From Bifidobacterium commune (GTDB lineage: Bacteria > Actinomycetota > Actinomycetes > Actinomycetales > Bifidobacteriaceae), in contig NZ_FMBL01000003.1 of NCBI RefSeq assembly GCF_900094885.1, positions 120,336-184,335 on the forward strand: a stretch of DNA of 64,000 nt. Reading direction: 5' to 3'. The notes under the pieces were generated by a model. That model saw nothing but the letters and a program-made list of their open reading frames with translations, searched no databases and was not told where the DNA came from. Positions 36,437 to 46,575 of this stretch are shown here, in pieces. Position numbers and translations under genes: made by a program. Each line of letters starts with the position of its first letter. The stretch's first letter is position 1.

Positions 36437-39301
36437 TCAATCGGTGTCGTGTCTGCGACGCAGTCCGTAGAGACATGCACCAGAAGCTAGCAAAAGCAGG
36501 CTGATGGCGAACAAGGGCATAATGGGCATGCCGCCGGTCTTGGCCAGGGAAAGCGGACCTCCGGTTGGTTCCGTGTCTGTGCGGCTGGTCTTTCTGTTGT
36601 CTTTATTGGTACCGGGCTGAGTGTCAGTGCCGGTATCCTTCCTATTCCCGTTGCTCGTACCGGTTCCGGGGCCAGAACCGGTGTTTGCACCGTTGCCTGT
36701 ACCTGTACCGTTGTCGGAGCCGTTGCCTGTGCCTGTACCGTTGTCGGAACCAATACCTGTGGTGGTGTTGACGGTGGCAGCGGCGCTTTGCACTTCAGGA
36801 TTGTCGGTATATGTGGTGTCTTTTGCGACGAGGAAGGCCTCAATGGCTGTTCCTTCGTCGAGGCTGTCGGTCAGGACGAGTTTCCATGGGTGTTCAGTGG
36901 TGCCGTCGTGGGGCAGGGTTGTTCCGTTGGAAGCATTGGTGTCCGGTGTGATGTCGCGGCATTGTCTGCCATGGTTGTCGGTGAGATGGCAGATGCGCAC
37001 GATGTCGTCGGAGCGGAGTGGTTTGGCTGTACCGGTAATGGTCGTGTGGCCGTTACTCTCGCGTACGGCCGAAGTGATATCCGGTGTGGCAAGCGTGTTC
37101 CATGCCGCGGTAAGGGCGATAGTGGTGCGCCCCTGCGCATCGGTGTCGCCTGCGCTCACCGGTACGGGTGTGGTGCCAGGTCGAATGCTGCCGTGGTTGG
37201 TCTGCCATCCGGAGAAGAGGCTGTTCGCTGGTCTGGTAATCGTGTCGGGTCTCGCCACGGTCAAACGTGCGTTTTGGGCGGCGGTGTCCGTGAGGGCTCT
37301 CTTTGTGGCAGGTGTACTGCCGCCTGCTCCTATACCAGCCTGATAAGTGATCGTGGTGTAAGGCAGGATGGCTTCCTGGTCACTGGGTCGGCCGGTGACG
37401 GTGGTCTCAGTGTCTCGGCGATCAAAGGCTGTTATTTTGGCTCTGAGGTGGTATAAGGACTCGAAGTCGTCGTCACGCAGTTGTGCGATGGACAGCCTGA
37501 ACGTGCACTGGTTGCTGCCCTCCGTCGGATTGCATGAGTCATTGTGTCCTTCGCCGTTAAGGGATTCGAGGGTGATGGTGTCATCGGTACGTGAGTCTTC
37601 CGGTTCGGTGACGGTGACTTCGGCCCACGGGTCGTTGGAACGCTGCGGGCGCGCACTTCCCTCTGCATGGACGATGACCTTGATAGCCGGGTGGTCCACG
37701 TTCCTCCATGTGGCCGTGATCTTGGCTTCCCGGTCATCGGTGTACGCATCCCAACTGACTGTGTTGTCGTTGAGTCGAAGGTATCCAGTGGCGCTTGTGG
37801 TGAGTTTCCAGCCGTCGAACACCTTACCGGCGGGTGCCGGACGTGTGCCCCATGTCAACGACCTGGATCCGGCGCTGTTGCTGTTGCTGGTATCAATGGT
37901 TTTGGTCTCGGTGTGGTTTGCCTCGCCGTTGTTGTAGTCGATGGTGAGAACGAGCTTGGGAATTCTGTAGTGCCCTTTGGGGTTCTTTCCGGAAGTCAGT
38001 GAAGTGCGGGCGCGCAGGTCTGGTGCCGGTATGTGCGCGCCTGTCTCCGTAATCTCGGCCCAGCCTTCATAATTCATAGTGTACTGAAACACTTGGTAGT
38101 CGTCGTCGGTTTCGGCAAGATAGGTGTCGGGGCCAAGCCATATATCCTGCACCGCTGGAGGGAATGAGCCTTGTGCTCCATAGGAAGAAAAGGTGTTTCT
38201 GGTGTTCATGTTGGATATGTCCAGCGAACGCAGGTTGTCACATCCCATGAACATCAGGGATATGTTAGTGAGGTTGCCAGTGTCCGGTGTGGTGGGCATA
38301 ACCAGTGATTCCAATGATTGGCAATACGCAAACATGTTTTGCATGTTGGTGACGTTGCTGGCGTCCCACCAAGTGGGCATGGTCAAGTTTTTCAAGTTGG
38401 TGCATGACATGAACATGTTCTGCATGTTGGTGGCGCTGCCCGTGTTCCAGATCTCGGGCAGTCTCAGCGATTCCAGGCTGTAGCATGACGCAAACATGGA
38501 ATCAAAGGTGGTGACGTTACTGGTGTCCCACCTCGTGGGCAGGGATACTGATTTTAGATTCGGTGAGGATATGAACATCCAACTCATATCCGTGACTTTG
38601 CGGACATCCCATGTGTCGGGTATGGTCACCGATTCCAGATTCATGCAGTACAGGAACATCGAGTGAGCAGTGGTCAGCTGGCTGGTTTCAAAGCCGTTGC
38701 CCACAAAGTGGGTCAATCCGAAATTGTACGCAAACAGGTTATCGCCTATGGTGCCGGCGAGATGGACGATGCCGTCCACCCGCACTGTCTTCGTATACGA
38801 GAGGGAACTGAACAACCCGGTGTAGTTTTGCCTGTTGCTGTACAAAGTGGTGTTGCCTGCGAAGCGAATTTCGGTGGCTGGCGCGAGAAATTGCGCTAAT
38901 GTGAAATCATTTATCGAGTCCCAATTAGGACTGGTGCCGCCGTAAAAAGTAAGGACGCAGCTGCTGTTGAGCTCAAATTTGAGGGGTGACGGATCTCTGT
39001 CGGGAACCTGGTTGACATCGCTGTCGTTGGCCGGGGTGCCCCAGGTTTGCATGCCGGAGGGTTCACATTTTGGTTCTGGTTCCCCGTCTAGGGGCGCGAC
39101 CTGACCAACGGGAGAAACGGGTTGGCGGACATTATTGAATGCTGATGGAGCGCTGGGCAGCTTAACATCATTCTCTCTCTGGCTGACTGGCGTTGAGGAT
39201 GCACTGACGGGAGCGGGTTCGGTTTTTTTCGCGGTGGCGGGTGGGGCGATTCCCATGGTCACGCATAGGACTGTGGCGGTAAGTGTGGCCATGATGCTCA
39301 T
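36437..39301 (-). CDS. BspA-type (DUF285) leucine-rich surface protein with LAKTG sorting signal
   Basis: 954 residues from ATG 39301 (AGTAGAAGAAATT upstream). It begins with a signal peptide (MATLTATVLCVTMGIAPPAT). Residues about 210-345 contain five tandem 27-residue repeats of the form NLxSVxxPxxWDxxxVTxMxxMF, as in NLKSVSLPTRWDTSNVT. Several beta-sandwich or InlB B-repeat-like modules follow (LTIDYNNGEAN, GKVFDGWKLTT). A Gly/Asn/Thr/Asp-rich wall spacer precedes the end: LAKTG, a hydrophobic helix and RRRHDTD. LAxTG is the form recognised by class E sortases in actinobacteria, not the common LPxTG. BspA-type repeats often bind host proteins or other bacteria; the ligand here is unknown. 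Confidence 0.88.
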   Translation of the reverse strand: MSIMATLTATVLCVTMGIAPPATAKKTEPAPVSASSTPVSQRENDVKLPSAPSAFNNVRQPVSPVGQVAPLDGEPEPKCEPSGMQTWGTPANDSDVNQVPDRDPSPLKFELNSSCVLTFYGGTSPNWDSINDFTLAQFLAPATEIRFAGNTTLYSNRQNYTGLFSSLSYTKTVRVDGIVHLAGTIGDNLFAYNFGLTHFVGNGFETSQLTTAHSMFLYCMNLESVTIPDTWDVRKVTDMSWMFISSPNLKSVSLPTRWDTSNVTTFDSMFASCYSLESLRLPEIWNTGSATNMQNMFMSCTNLKNLTMPTWWDASNVTNMQNMFAYCQSLESLVMPTTPDTGNLTNISLMFMGCDNLRSLDISNMNTRNTFSSYGAQGSFPPAVQDIWLGPDTYLAETDDDYQVFQYTMNYEGWAEITETGAHIPAPDLRARTSLTSGKNPKGHYRIPKLVLTIDYNNGEANHTETKTIDTSNSNSAGSRSLTWGTRPAPAGKVFDGWKLTTSATGYLRLNDNTVSWDAYTDDREAKITATWRNVDHPAIKVIVHAEGSARPQRSNDPWAEVTVTEPEDSRTDDTITLESLNGEGHNDSCNPTEGSNQCTFRLSIAQLRDDDFESLYHLRAKITAFDRRDTETTVTGRPSDQEAILPYTTITYQAGIGAGGSTPATKRALTDTAAQNARLTVARPDTITRPANSLFSGWQTNHGSIRPGTTPVPVSAGDTDAQGRTTIALTAAWNTLATPDITSAVRESNGHTTITGTAKPLRSDDIVRICHLTDNHGRQCRDITPDTNASNGTTLPHDGTTEHPWKLVLTDSLDEGTAIEAFLVAKDTTYTDNPEVQSAAATVNTTTGIGSDNGTGTGNGSDNGTGTGNGANTGSGPGTGTSNGNRKDTGTDTQPGTNKDNRKTSRTDTEPTGGPLSLAKTGGMPIMPLFAISLLLLASGACLYGLRRRHDTD

Positions 39302-39555
39302 AATTTCTTCTACTCTCCCGTATTGCGGTATTAAAGTGCGCGCTATATAAAAAATATCCGTTTGGAATCTTTTTGTGGTCTCTACATGATAAATGATAAG
39401 CGACACAAGTTCAAAATTTGTACTCGGTGTTCATGTTTGACTAGGAGATGAGTTCAATGGCCTTGATTTGTGGCGTTTCACTTCTTCTAGGTAATCACTC
39501 TCGTTGAATCCTTGGACCTTGTATCAGCCATCAGCGGTCTGATGGGCTGTTTTGT

Positions 39556-41250
39556 TCATTCCGCTTCGGTTTCGGTTCGCTTGACTGGCTTGATGTTTTC
39601 AGGTCGTTGCGGGAGTGTTTGTCCTGCGGGGATTTCCACGGTCATCATCGGCATTGGCATCGTGGTGGTGTCTAGGTTCGGGTTCTGTTCTTGGGTGAGC
39701 ACCAGTTCGCGTGCTTCGCTTTCGCTGCCGACTGTCGGCATGGAGCCGGGTAATGGCGACTTTGACGATTCACGCATCACGGCGGTGGCGATTGCACTGA
39801 AAATGGCGAAGAACATGATATAGAAGCCTGGGGCATCGTGGTTGCCTGTCAGTGTGATGAGTGCTTGTGAGACCAACGGTGTGGTGCCGCCGAACAGAGA
39901 AACCGCGAAGTTATAAGACAGTCCCATGCCGGAGAATCGTGATTCGGTGGGGAACAGCGCCGGCAATGTGCTTGCCGAAACGCCCGCATAGAACGCCACC
40001 GGCACTGCGATCATCGCTAGAGCGCCCTGAACGGCCCAGAATGAACCCAGATGCAGCAGCTGGAAGGCGGGGTAGACGAGCAAGAATGTCGAAACCACGG
40101 CTATGGTGTAGATGGGCTTGCGGCCGATGATGTCGGAAAGGTGACCGATCAGTGGCAGGCACAACGACATGACGATAAGCACCGGTACGGTTGCGGCGGC
40201 GGCCATCGTTGGTGTCGTACCAACCTCTTCGCGCAGATAGGTGGGCATATAGCTGGTAAGCACATAGCCGGCGGTGTTGGTGGCTGCGACGATTGCTACG
40301 GCAATCAGCAGGCGGCGCCAGTGGCGCTTGATGACGTACAGCATCGTGCCGGGACGATCCCACGGCGATTCTTTACGCAGAGCTGCTTTGCGGGCCTCCT
40401 TGGACCATTGCGGCTGTTCCTCCTCCTGGCGTTCCTGATGCGCTGCGAATTGCGGGGTCTCGGGGATGTGTGTACGCAGGGCTATCGCTAGGATGCCCAG
40501 CGGGATTGTCAGTAGGTAGGGGATTCGCCAACCGCCATTGATCATGGCGTCCGCGCCCCAGTGGTTCTCGGCGATCATTGTGATGATTGCCACCGTGGCG
40601 GCTCCGAATGCGGAACCGATGTAGGAACCCGTGTCAAGCCAGGCGCTGTAGAAGCCGCGTTTGCTGTCGGGCGAGAACTCGGAGATGTAAGTGGTTGCCC
40701 CGGAATATTCGCCTCCGGTTGAGAAGCCCTGTATCATCTGCAGCGCATAAAGCGGCACGATGGCCCATACGCCAATCTGCTTGCTGGTGGGCAGAATACC
40801 GATTAGAGCGGTGGAAACCACCATCATGCCCATCGTGAGGAACAGTACCTTCTGTCGGCCCACACGGTCGCCCAAAGGTCCCAGAACGATGCCTCCGAGC
40901 GGACGGACGAGGAAGCTGACCGCAAAGCCCATAAGCATGACGATAAGACTCAGGTTCTTCGACAAGCCGCTGGTGAATGCGCTTGCCATCGTCACTGCAA
41001 GGTAGCCGTAAATGCCGAAATCGTACCACTCCATGAAGTTGCCGACCACGGTACCCGCAATGGCCTGCTTCAGTGTTTTCTCCTCGACGACGGTAACGTC
41101 CTTTTCGCGCAGGAACTGACGGCGCACATGGATCTCTTGCATTTCTGGCTCGGCTTGCGTGACGGTCTTGGCCATCGGTTCGGTTGACGGTGCTTTCTGT
41201 TCTCCGGTGCGTATGGCGTCTTGCTGGTGTTCAGAGGTCGATGAAGACAT
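39556..41250 (-). CDS. MHS-family major facilitator transporter (ProP-like)
   Basis: 564 residues, 12 membrane helices preceded by a 70-residue hydrophilic extension. Metabolite:H+ symporter signatures: GNFMEWYDFGIYGYLAVTMA, RPLGGIVLGPLGDRVGRQKV, GFSTGGEYSGATTYISEFSP and SDIIGRKP. Such proteins import proline, betaine, alpha-ketoglutarate, citrate or shikimate with protons. The closest motif pattern is that of ProP-type osmolyte porters, but substrate is not certain. A 10-bp inverted repeat (GGCATAATCG...CGATTATGCC, 41311-41344) lies about 60 bp upstream of the start and may be an operator. Confidence 0.85.
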   Translation of the reverse strand: MSSSTSEHQQDAIRTGEQKAPSTEPMAKTVTQAEPEMQEIHVRRQFLREKDVTVVEEKTLKQAIAGTVVGNFMEWYDFGIYGYLAVTMASAFTSGLSKNLSLIVMLMGFAVSFLVRPLGGIVLGPLGDRVGRQKVLFLTMGMMVVSTALIGILPTSKQIGVWAIVPLYALQMIQGFSTGGEYSGATTYISEFSPDSKRGFYSAWLDTGSYIGSAFGAATVAIITMIAENHWGADAMINGGWRIPYLLTIPLGILAIALRTHIPETPQFAAHQERQEEEQPQWSKEARKAALRKESPWDRPGTMLYVIKRHWRRLLIAVAIVAATNTAGYVLTSYMPTYLREEVGTTPTMAAAATVPVLIVMSLCLPLIGHLSDIIGRKPIYTIAVVSTFLLVYPAFQLLHLGSFWAVQGALAMIAVPVAFYAGVSASTLPALFPTESRFSGMGLSYNFAVSLFGGTTPLVSQALITLTGNHDAPGFYIMFFAIFSAIATAVMRESSKSPLPGSMPTVGSESEARELVLTQEQNPNLDTTTMPMPMMTVEIPAGQTLPQRPENIKPVKRTETEAE

Positions 41251-41812
41251 GCGAGCCCTGTCCTTTCAACGGTATTGCACAGCATGGCTGCGGGACGTCC
41301 GGTGAAAAGCGGCATAATCGACGGTCGCTCACGGCGATTATGCCGGAGTCAAATAGCGGCATTTAGGCAGATGCAGGGGTACAAAGGGATTCAAATCTCC
41401 TGCGCCGAGCCCATGATGCGCGGCCTTGTCGCGGTCGCGTGGTCCCAGGGTTTTCTGATGCTGTGGGCGTCCGGTCGGGCGCGTGCATCGGTTCCGTAGC
41501 TGTTGCAAAACTTGTAGCGGCACTGTATGTTGTTTGGACAATATTAGTACCACGCATGGTTTTCGGCTTTGTGCTAAGTACGTTATATTGATAATTATTT
41601 TTGTTCGATATGCGGAATTTGCATTCTGAGGACTGTTGGAAGTCCTGTGAACGTTGGGTTTGCTTTTGGTGCGCTTGTGTACCGCACTGCGGTTGTGTTC
41701 CACTGTGAACGCCTATGCCGTTAGCGCAATCACACACTCGGTTCTGTTGGATGTCGTTGCTGTTGTTGCGCGTTTGGTTCCTCGATACGTGTCTTGATCC
41801 GAGTAAAATGGA
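41251..41812. other. 560-bp intergenic region upstream of the MHS transporter
   Basis: I see no gene. The visible feature is the inverted repeat GGCATAATCG-N14-CGATTATGCC at 41311-41344. A T-arm-like string around 41389 does not extend to a tRNA. Confidence 0.55.
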
Positions 41813-42439
41813 TCAGCAACAGCGGTCAATCACCGTAAAAAACTGACGTGCTTGCGCAATATTGGGCCAGAAACGGTTCTTATCCAGAATATCGAGGCAA
41901 TCCGCAGGGTTGATGCGGTATTTTTGCAGCATCGCATATGCCGATTCATTTCGTTGCTTGTCTGACATTGCGTGTTTGTCCAACAGCATGATGTCGCAGA
42001 CAGTTCTCGCGGGCGAAGTAATCTTCAGGGCGGCAATGGTGCTAATCTGGCCAGGTGAGATTCTGCGGTCGAAGGTCTTGATCGGGCGTCCATAGACTAG
42101 AGAACGGTAATGCGAACTTGAGATGGTGTCGATAACATTCGGGAACGCACCGCCCATCCATACCCATAATGCGCTGCGGCCGCAGGCTATGCACGAGTGG
42201 GGCACGGCCTTGGTCATGATCGTGCCTCTGCCGAACAGTGTGTCTGAGTATTGCGCAAGATACGCGTTCGCATCGTCGAGTTGGTGGACCGTGCCGAAGG
42301 TGTCGAGCCGGTTCATGCTTAGCGGCCCCGGAAGGTCTCTGTTGCTGATCAACATCGGCGTCGGAGCGAGGTTGGTCGGTTTCGAGGCGTTTATGTGGGT
42401 GCGGTTCGTTCGTCGAGTGGCAGTTGTTGTGCTGTTCAT
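41813..42439 (-). CDS. Hypothetical protein with AbiEi-antitoxin-like features
   Basis: 208 residues from ATG 42439. The segment PHSCIACGRSALWVWMG followed later by RRISPGQISTIAALKITSPA and RTVCDIM resembles the SALxxxG and SPxRTxxDxx elements of AbiEi/DUF559-associated proteins. There is no AbiEii toxin partner next to it. It ends with two cysteines. TATATT (plus-strand 42448-42453) lies 8 nt upstream of the ATG and there is no Shine-Dalgarno, so the mRNA may be leaderless. It is divergent from metG. I do not recognise a specific function. Confidence 0.6.
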   Translation of the reverse strand: MNSTTTATRRTNRTHINASKPTNLAPTPMLISNRDLPGPLSMNRLDTFGTVHQLDDANAYLAQYSDTLFGRGTIMTKAVPHSCIACGRSALWVWMGGAFPNVIDTISSSHYRSLVYGRPIKTFDRRISPGQISTIAALKITSPARTVCDIMLLDKHAMSDKQRNESAYAMLQKYRINPADCLDILDKNRFWPNIAQARQFFTVIDRCC

Positions 42440-42645
42440 GGTAGACGAATATAGATAAGGGTATGCGGCGTCAGCAAATCGAAAAAAATGAAAAGTGAAT
42501 ATGTGGATAACAGGTAAAGCGGCTCACTGAATTGTGTACGACACGGTTGATAACCACTTGATTCCCGTCTCCCGTTTCGCAATTCGTTCGTAGCATTCGC
42601 AATTAAGTCTTCCGCTGTCCCCGCTGGGCCCAATAATCGGTAGGT

Positions 42646-44514
42646 ATGACTCATATTTTGGTGAACGTTGCATGGCCCTATGCGAATGGGCCCCGCCACA
42701 TAGGCCATGTAGCCGGTTTCGGAGTGCCTTCCGATGTGTATGCCCGGTACGAGCGCATGAAGGGCAACGACGTCTTGATGGTCTCCGGCACAGACGAACA
42801 CGGCACCCCGATTCTGGTTGAAGCGGACAAGGAAAACCTGACTCCGCAGGAGCTTGCCAACCGCTATAACCGTGTCATTGCCAAGGATCTGTGCGACTTG
42901 GGTCTGAGCTATGACCTGTTCACCCGCACCACGACAGGTAACCATGAACATGTGGTTCAGGAGCTGTTCAAGCAGTGCCTGAAGAACGGCTACATCTACA
43001 AGGGCGTTCAGAAGGTCGCGATTTCGCCTTCCACCGGCCGTACCTTGCCGGACCGCTACATCGAGGGTACCTGCCCGATTTGCGGGGCCGACGGCGCTCG
43101 CGGGGACCAGTGCGACAATTGCGGTCACGAACTTGACCCCGATGAACTGATCAACCCGGTGTCCAAGATCAACGGAGAAACCCCGGAATTCAGGGAAACC
43201 GAACACTTCTTCCTGGATTTGCCGGCGCTCGCGGAAGCGAATCTCGCCTGGCTTAAGACCCGTGAAGGCTGGCGTACTAATGTCATCAACTTCTCGCTTG
43301 GGCTGTTCAAAGAAGTCAAGCCTCGCGCCATTACGCGCGATATTGACTGGGGTATTCCCGTGCCGGTCGATGGTTGGATCGACAACCCGAACAAGAAGCT
43401 TTACGTTTGGTTCGACGCCGTTATCGGTTATCTGTCCGCCTCCATCGAATGGGCTCGCCGACAGGGCGATCCCGAGGCGTGGCGTGCTTGGTGGAACGAC
43501 CCGAGCGCCCCCGGCTATTACTTCATGGGTAAGGACAACATCACCTTCCACTCCCAGATCTGGCCTTCCGAAATGCTTGCCTACAACGGCGAGGGTTCCA
43601 AGGGTGGTGAACCCGGAAGCTACGGCAAACTCAATATGCCGGAGCAGGTTGTTTCAAGCGAGTTCATGACCATGGAAGGCAAGAAATTCAGCTCTTCGCG
43701 TGGAGTCGTCATCTATGTCAAGGACATCCTTGCGCGTTACCCCGTGGATGCTGTGCGCTACTACATTTCCGTGGCCGGTCCGGAAACCTCCGATGCCGAC
43801 TTTACGTGGGCCGAGTTCGTCCGTCACAACAACGAAGAGCTTGCTGCCAGCTGGGGCAACCTAGTCAACCGGGTGGCCAACCTCATGTATAAGAATTTCG
43901 GTGAAATCCCAGAATTGGATGAGGACTCCATGACCGACGAGGATCGTGCGTTGCTGGAAGAGAGCGCCGCCGCCTTTGATGTGGTCGGTGGGCTCATCGA
44001 GCGACATCATCAGAAGAATGCTCTGAATGAGGCGATGAAACTCGTCGGAGACATCAACAAGTACATTTCTGCGGTCGAGCCTTGGAAGATCAAGGACGAT
44101 CCGAAGCATCTGGGTACGGTTCTCCATACCTGCGCGCAAGCCGTTTCGGACGCGAACCATCTGCTCGCACCGTTCCTGCCGCATGCGGCGCAGAAGGTCT
44201 GGGAATCACTTGGCGGAACGGGCACATTCTCGCCGTTGCCGCGTATCGAAGAGGTTGAAGATCTCGATAAGCCCGATTTCAAATATCCGATTATCACCGG
44301 CGACTACGAGCTTGGCAAGACGGTGCATCCGTGGGAGAGCGAATCTCTGGTGGCGGGTACTCCCATTCCGAAGCCGGTGCCTATTTTCGAGAAGATTCCC
44401 AAGGAAGCTGTTGACGAGGAGCTGGCTCGATTCGAAGCTGATTTGCAGGCTCGTAAAGAGGCAGAAGCCAAACGATTCGAACACGCCAAAGAGAAACTGG
44501 CCGAACAGCAATAA
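42646..44514 (+). CDS. metG: Methionyl-tRNA synthetase
   Basis: 622 residues. Class I synthetase motifs: [10 protein letters not shown] (HIGH) and KKFSSSRG (the KMSKS loop, with the FSSS variant usual for the actinobacterial type). A zinc knuckle [18 protein letters not shown] lies near residue 145. The anticodon-binding helical domain occupies about 400-540. A charged C-terminal extension (rich in Glu, Ala, Lys) replaces the dimerising EMAP-like domain of E. coli MetG. It charges tRNA-Met for initiation and elongation. AATAAT ends 8 nt before the ATG with no ribosome-binding site, so transcription may start at the start codon. Confidence 0.97.
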   Translation: MTHILVNVAWPYANGPRHIGHVAGFGVPSDVYARYERMKGNDVLMVSGTDEHGTPILVEADKENLTPQELANRYNRVIAKDLCDLGLSYDLFTRTTTGNHEHVVQELFKQCLKNGYIYKGVQKVAISPSTGRTLPDRYIEGTCPICGADGARGDQCDNCGHELDPDELINPVSKINGETPEFRETEHFFLDLPALAEANLAWLKTREGWRTNVINFSLGLFKEVKPRAITRDIDWGIPVPVDGWIDNPNKKLYVWFDAVIGYLSASIEWARRQGDPEAWRAWWNDPSAPGYYFMGKDNITFHSQIWPSEMLAYNGEGSKGGEPGSYGKLNMPEQVVSSEFMTMEGKKFSSSRGVVIYVKDILARYPVDAVRYYISVAGPETSDADFTWAEFVRHNNEELAASWGNLVNRVANLMYKNFGEIPELDEDSMTDEDRALLEESAAAFDVVGGLIERHHQKNALNEAMKLVGDINKYISAVEPWKIKDDPKHLGTVLHTCAQAVSDANHLLAPFLPHAAQKVWESLGGTGTFSPLPRIEEVEDLDKPDFKYPIITGDYELGKTVHPWESESLVAGTPIPKPVPIFEKIPKEAVDEELARFEADLQARKEAEAKRFEHAKEKLAEQQ

Positions 44515-44881
44515 TCGCGAAACATGTTGTAGAAGCCGTGATGCATTTGTAAACTGCGCCCCTGATTGGTTGGACAACAAAATTCTGTTCGATGGATCGG
44601 GGGCGCTATTCGTTTGTTGTGGTGGGGCTTGTGCTTGTTGACCGTTGGATGGTCCGAAACACAGCTGAGAGATGACTATCCCAGATCATGCCGCCACAGC
44701 AATTGTGATTCCGGGAAAGGTGTTCATGCCGGTGGGGCGTGCTGGTCTCGCAAACTCTTTAATGTGATGGCAAATTGCATTGAATGAGGTTTTGCGGTGA
44801 TCGTCCGTTCCTGAATCATCGTTCTATGCCGCGGGTTAACTGAAGTGACGAATTTACACAGTATTTTTTAAGTGTTATACA
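44515..44881. other. Intergenic region between metG and the candidate sRNA promoter
   Basis: No open frame with coding character is seen. The region becomes AT-rich toward 44860. Confidence 0.5.
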
Positions 44882-44911
44882 TTGTTTTTCTAAGGAATGT
44901 GCGGTTATATT
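44882..44911 (+). promoter_or_regulatory. Promoter of the candidate small RNA
   Basis: TTGTTT (44882-44887) and TATATT (44906-44911) with an 18-nt spacer in AT-rich sequence. The predicted start is near 44918. Confidence 0.55.
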
Positions 44912-44917
44912 GTACTT

Positions 44918-45020
44918 GCCAGCGGTTGAGCCACTGACGAGGTTCTTCTTCTTGAATCCCATAATTGAATCTTTTTCTCTCTCTTCTCTCCTCCCGGCGG
45001 TCTCCTCCCGCCGGGTTTTT
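44918..45020 (+). ncRNA. Candidate small RNA of about 100 nt with CUCCUCC motif
   Basis: A promoter and a strong terminator bracket about 100 nt with no open frame. From 5' the transcript would have a small hairpin (CAGCGG-TTGAG-CCACTG, with a mismatch), a long pyrimidine-rich single strand (CTTTTTCTCTCTCTTCTCTC), then CTCCTCCCGGCGG entering the terminator. The CUCCUCC string is complementary to a Shine-Dalgarno sequence, a hallmark of many Gram-positive trans-acting sRNAs. No known RNA family is recognised. Evidence is sequence-only. Confidence 0.45.
44993..45020 (+). terminator. Strong intrinsic terminator
   Basis: CCCGGCGG pairs with CCGCCGGG around TCTCCTC, followed by five T (45016-45020) and a further CTTTT. 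It is 480 bp beyond metG, so it more likely serves a separate transcript. Confidence 0.88.
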
Positions 45021-45211
45021 CTTTTCCCGCTGGATTGTGTGCATGGCGCGGTTTTCGGGTTCGCGAAAGAAGTGTCTTCGGCGGGTTTCGGAGGTGTTCC
45101 GTCGCCATATCGGAACCATCCCGTTTTCTGATCTTTTCGCTAGCTCTTTGGGTTTTCGTGGTGTCGCTCTAGACTTAGAACATTGGCGGACAACCAAGGA
45201 AGGGTGTCGAT

Positions 45212-46150
45212 ATGCGATACATTGAGATTGGAACATCGGGAGTAAAGGCTTCGTGCGTAGCTCTCGGGGCGATGAGAATGAACTCCAAAAGTGCTGATGA
45301 GGCTCGAACTATTGTTAGCACTGCGCTGGATGCCGGGATTAACTTCTTTGACACAGCCGATTGCTACACGGGCGGTGAAAGTAGCAGAAAGCTCGGGCAG
45401 GCGCTGAGCGATCTTGGGATTGATCGCAGCAAGATCTACGTGCAGACGAAATTCGGCATCTACCGTAATCCGGAAATCGACCAGATTACGCGCTATGACT
45501 TCTCCAAGGATCATTTGGTTGCGGCTTTGGACGATGAGTTGAAGAATTTGCAGACTGATTACGTCGATTTTGTACTGTTGCACCGTCCGGATACGCTCGT
45601 TGATCTCGATGAGTTGGCAGAGGCGTTCAACGAGCTGCAATCCAGCGGCAAAGTGCGTCGTTTTGGTGTGAGCAACGTAAATCCGATGCAGGTCGAGATG
45701 CTGCAAAGTGCAGTTGACCAGAAGCTGGAAATCAACCAGCTGCAATTCGGTCTCGGGCACACTGGGATGGTGCGTCAAGAGATGCATGTCAACATGGATG
45801 ATGAACCTAGCGTTGATCACGATGGTGGACTGATCAGCTACTCGCGTCTGCGTAAGATGACCATTCAGGCATGGAGCCCGTTCCGGTTCGGTTTCTTCGC
45901 GGGTGTGTTCCTCGACAACCCCAAGTTCCCCGAACTCAACGAGATGCTGCAGCGTGTGGCCGATGTGCACGGCGTCACGAAGAGCGCGATTGCCGTGGCG
46001 TGGATTCTGCGTCATCCCGCCAACATGCAGGTGTTGCTGGGATCAATGACTCCAAGTCGGTTGAAGGAGATGGCCGCAGGTGCCGATGTGCGTTTGGGTG
46101 CCCAGGAATGGTACGACCTGTATACCGCAGCCGGCAACGACCTGCCGTAA
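45212..46150 (+). CDS. Aldo/keto reductase
   Basis: 312 residues, (beta/alpha)8 oxidoreductase. The catalytic Asp and Tyr lie in FFDTADCYTGGE and the Lys in YVQTKFG. The His of the tetrad is in VDFVLLHRPD. The NADPH-binding end has WILRHPANMQVLLGSMTPSR, as in the YdhF/YcsN group. Substrate is unknown. ATG 45212 follows AAGGAAGGGTG, and TTGGGT-N16-TAGACT upstream (about 45147-45174) is a plausible promoter. Confidence 0.9.
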   Translation: MRYIEIGTSGVKASCVALGAMRMNSKSADEARTIVSTALDAGINFFDTADCYTGGESSRKLGQALSDLGIDRSKIYVQTKFGIYRNPEIDQITRYDFSKDHLVAALDDELKNLQTDYVDFVLLHRPDTLVDLDELAEAFNELQSSGKVRRFGVSNVNPMQVEMLQSAVDQKLEINQLQFGLGHTGMVRQEMHVNMDDEPSVDHDGGLISYSRLRKMTIQAWSPFRFGFFAGVFLDNPKFPELNEMLQRVADVHGVTKSAIAVAWILRHPANMQVLLGSMTPSRLKEMAAGADVRLGAQEWYDLYTAAGNDLP

Positions 46151-46189
46151 GGGGCGATTGACTGTAATCCTGCGTGCTAGGGTGGGGGT

Positions 46190-46456
46190 GTGCACTACTT
46201 CACCCCGAAACGATGCGCGAGCTCACGCAAGATTATGTATCACGATAAGGCGCAGGCCGAGTTTGCCGCGCGTGAGGCCTTCATTGAGCGCGGGGCAGAG
46301 TTGTGGGTTTATCGATGCGATTATTGCAGCGAGTGGCACCTGACTCACCATGGCCCACGCGAGGAGCGGTTGCTGCGCGGAATGGACCGGTATGCGGCGT
46401 CGCGGCAGGGCAAGCCACGTTCTCGCAAACGCGGCTTCAAGCCAAGAAAACGCTAG
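46190..46456 (+). CDS. Small basic protein with CxxC motif
   Basis: 88 residues from GTG 46190. It carries CDYC (CxxC) in VYRCDYCSEWHLTHH, with further His residues and an upstream Cys, suggesting a zinc-ribbon-like fold. The C-terminus is strongly basic (SRQGKPRSRKRGFKPRKR). Such small proteins are widespread in actinobacteria; the function is not known, although RNA or ribosome binding would fit the composition. TAGGGT ends 6 nt upstream and no ribosome-binding site is seen, so it may be leaderless. Confidence 0.75.
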   Translation: MHYFTPKRCASSRKIMYHDKAQAEFAAREAFIERGAELWVYRCDYCSEWHLTHHGPREERLLRGMDRYAASRQGKPRSRKRGFKPRKR

Positions 46457-46575
46457 AGTGCCCTATCGGTCTAGCGATAGATGCGGAGTCGGGCCCCACC
46501 GAGATGTGTCGGGGTCCAAGCCGAACTTAAGCAAACGTACTTCTCGTGGTTATACCGCGAATACGGAGGTTGGTA

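Noticed and set aside
41375..41415. T-arm-like sequence (GGGATTCAAATCTCC) suggesting a tRNA or attachment site
   Set aside because: No acceptor, D or anticodon stems can be drawn around it on either strand.
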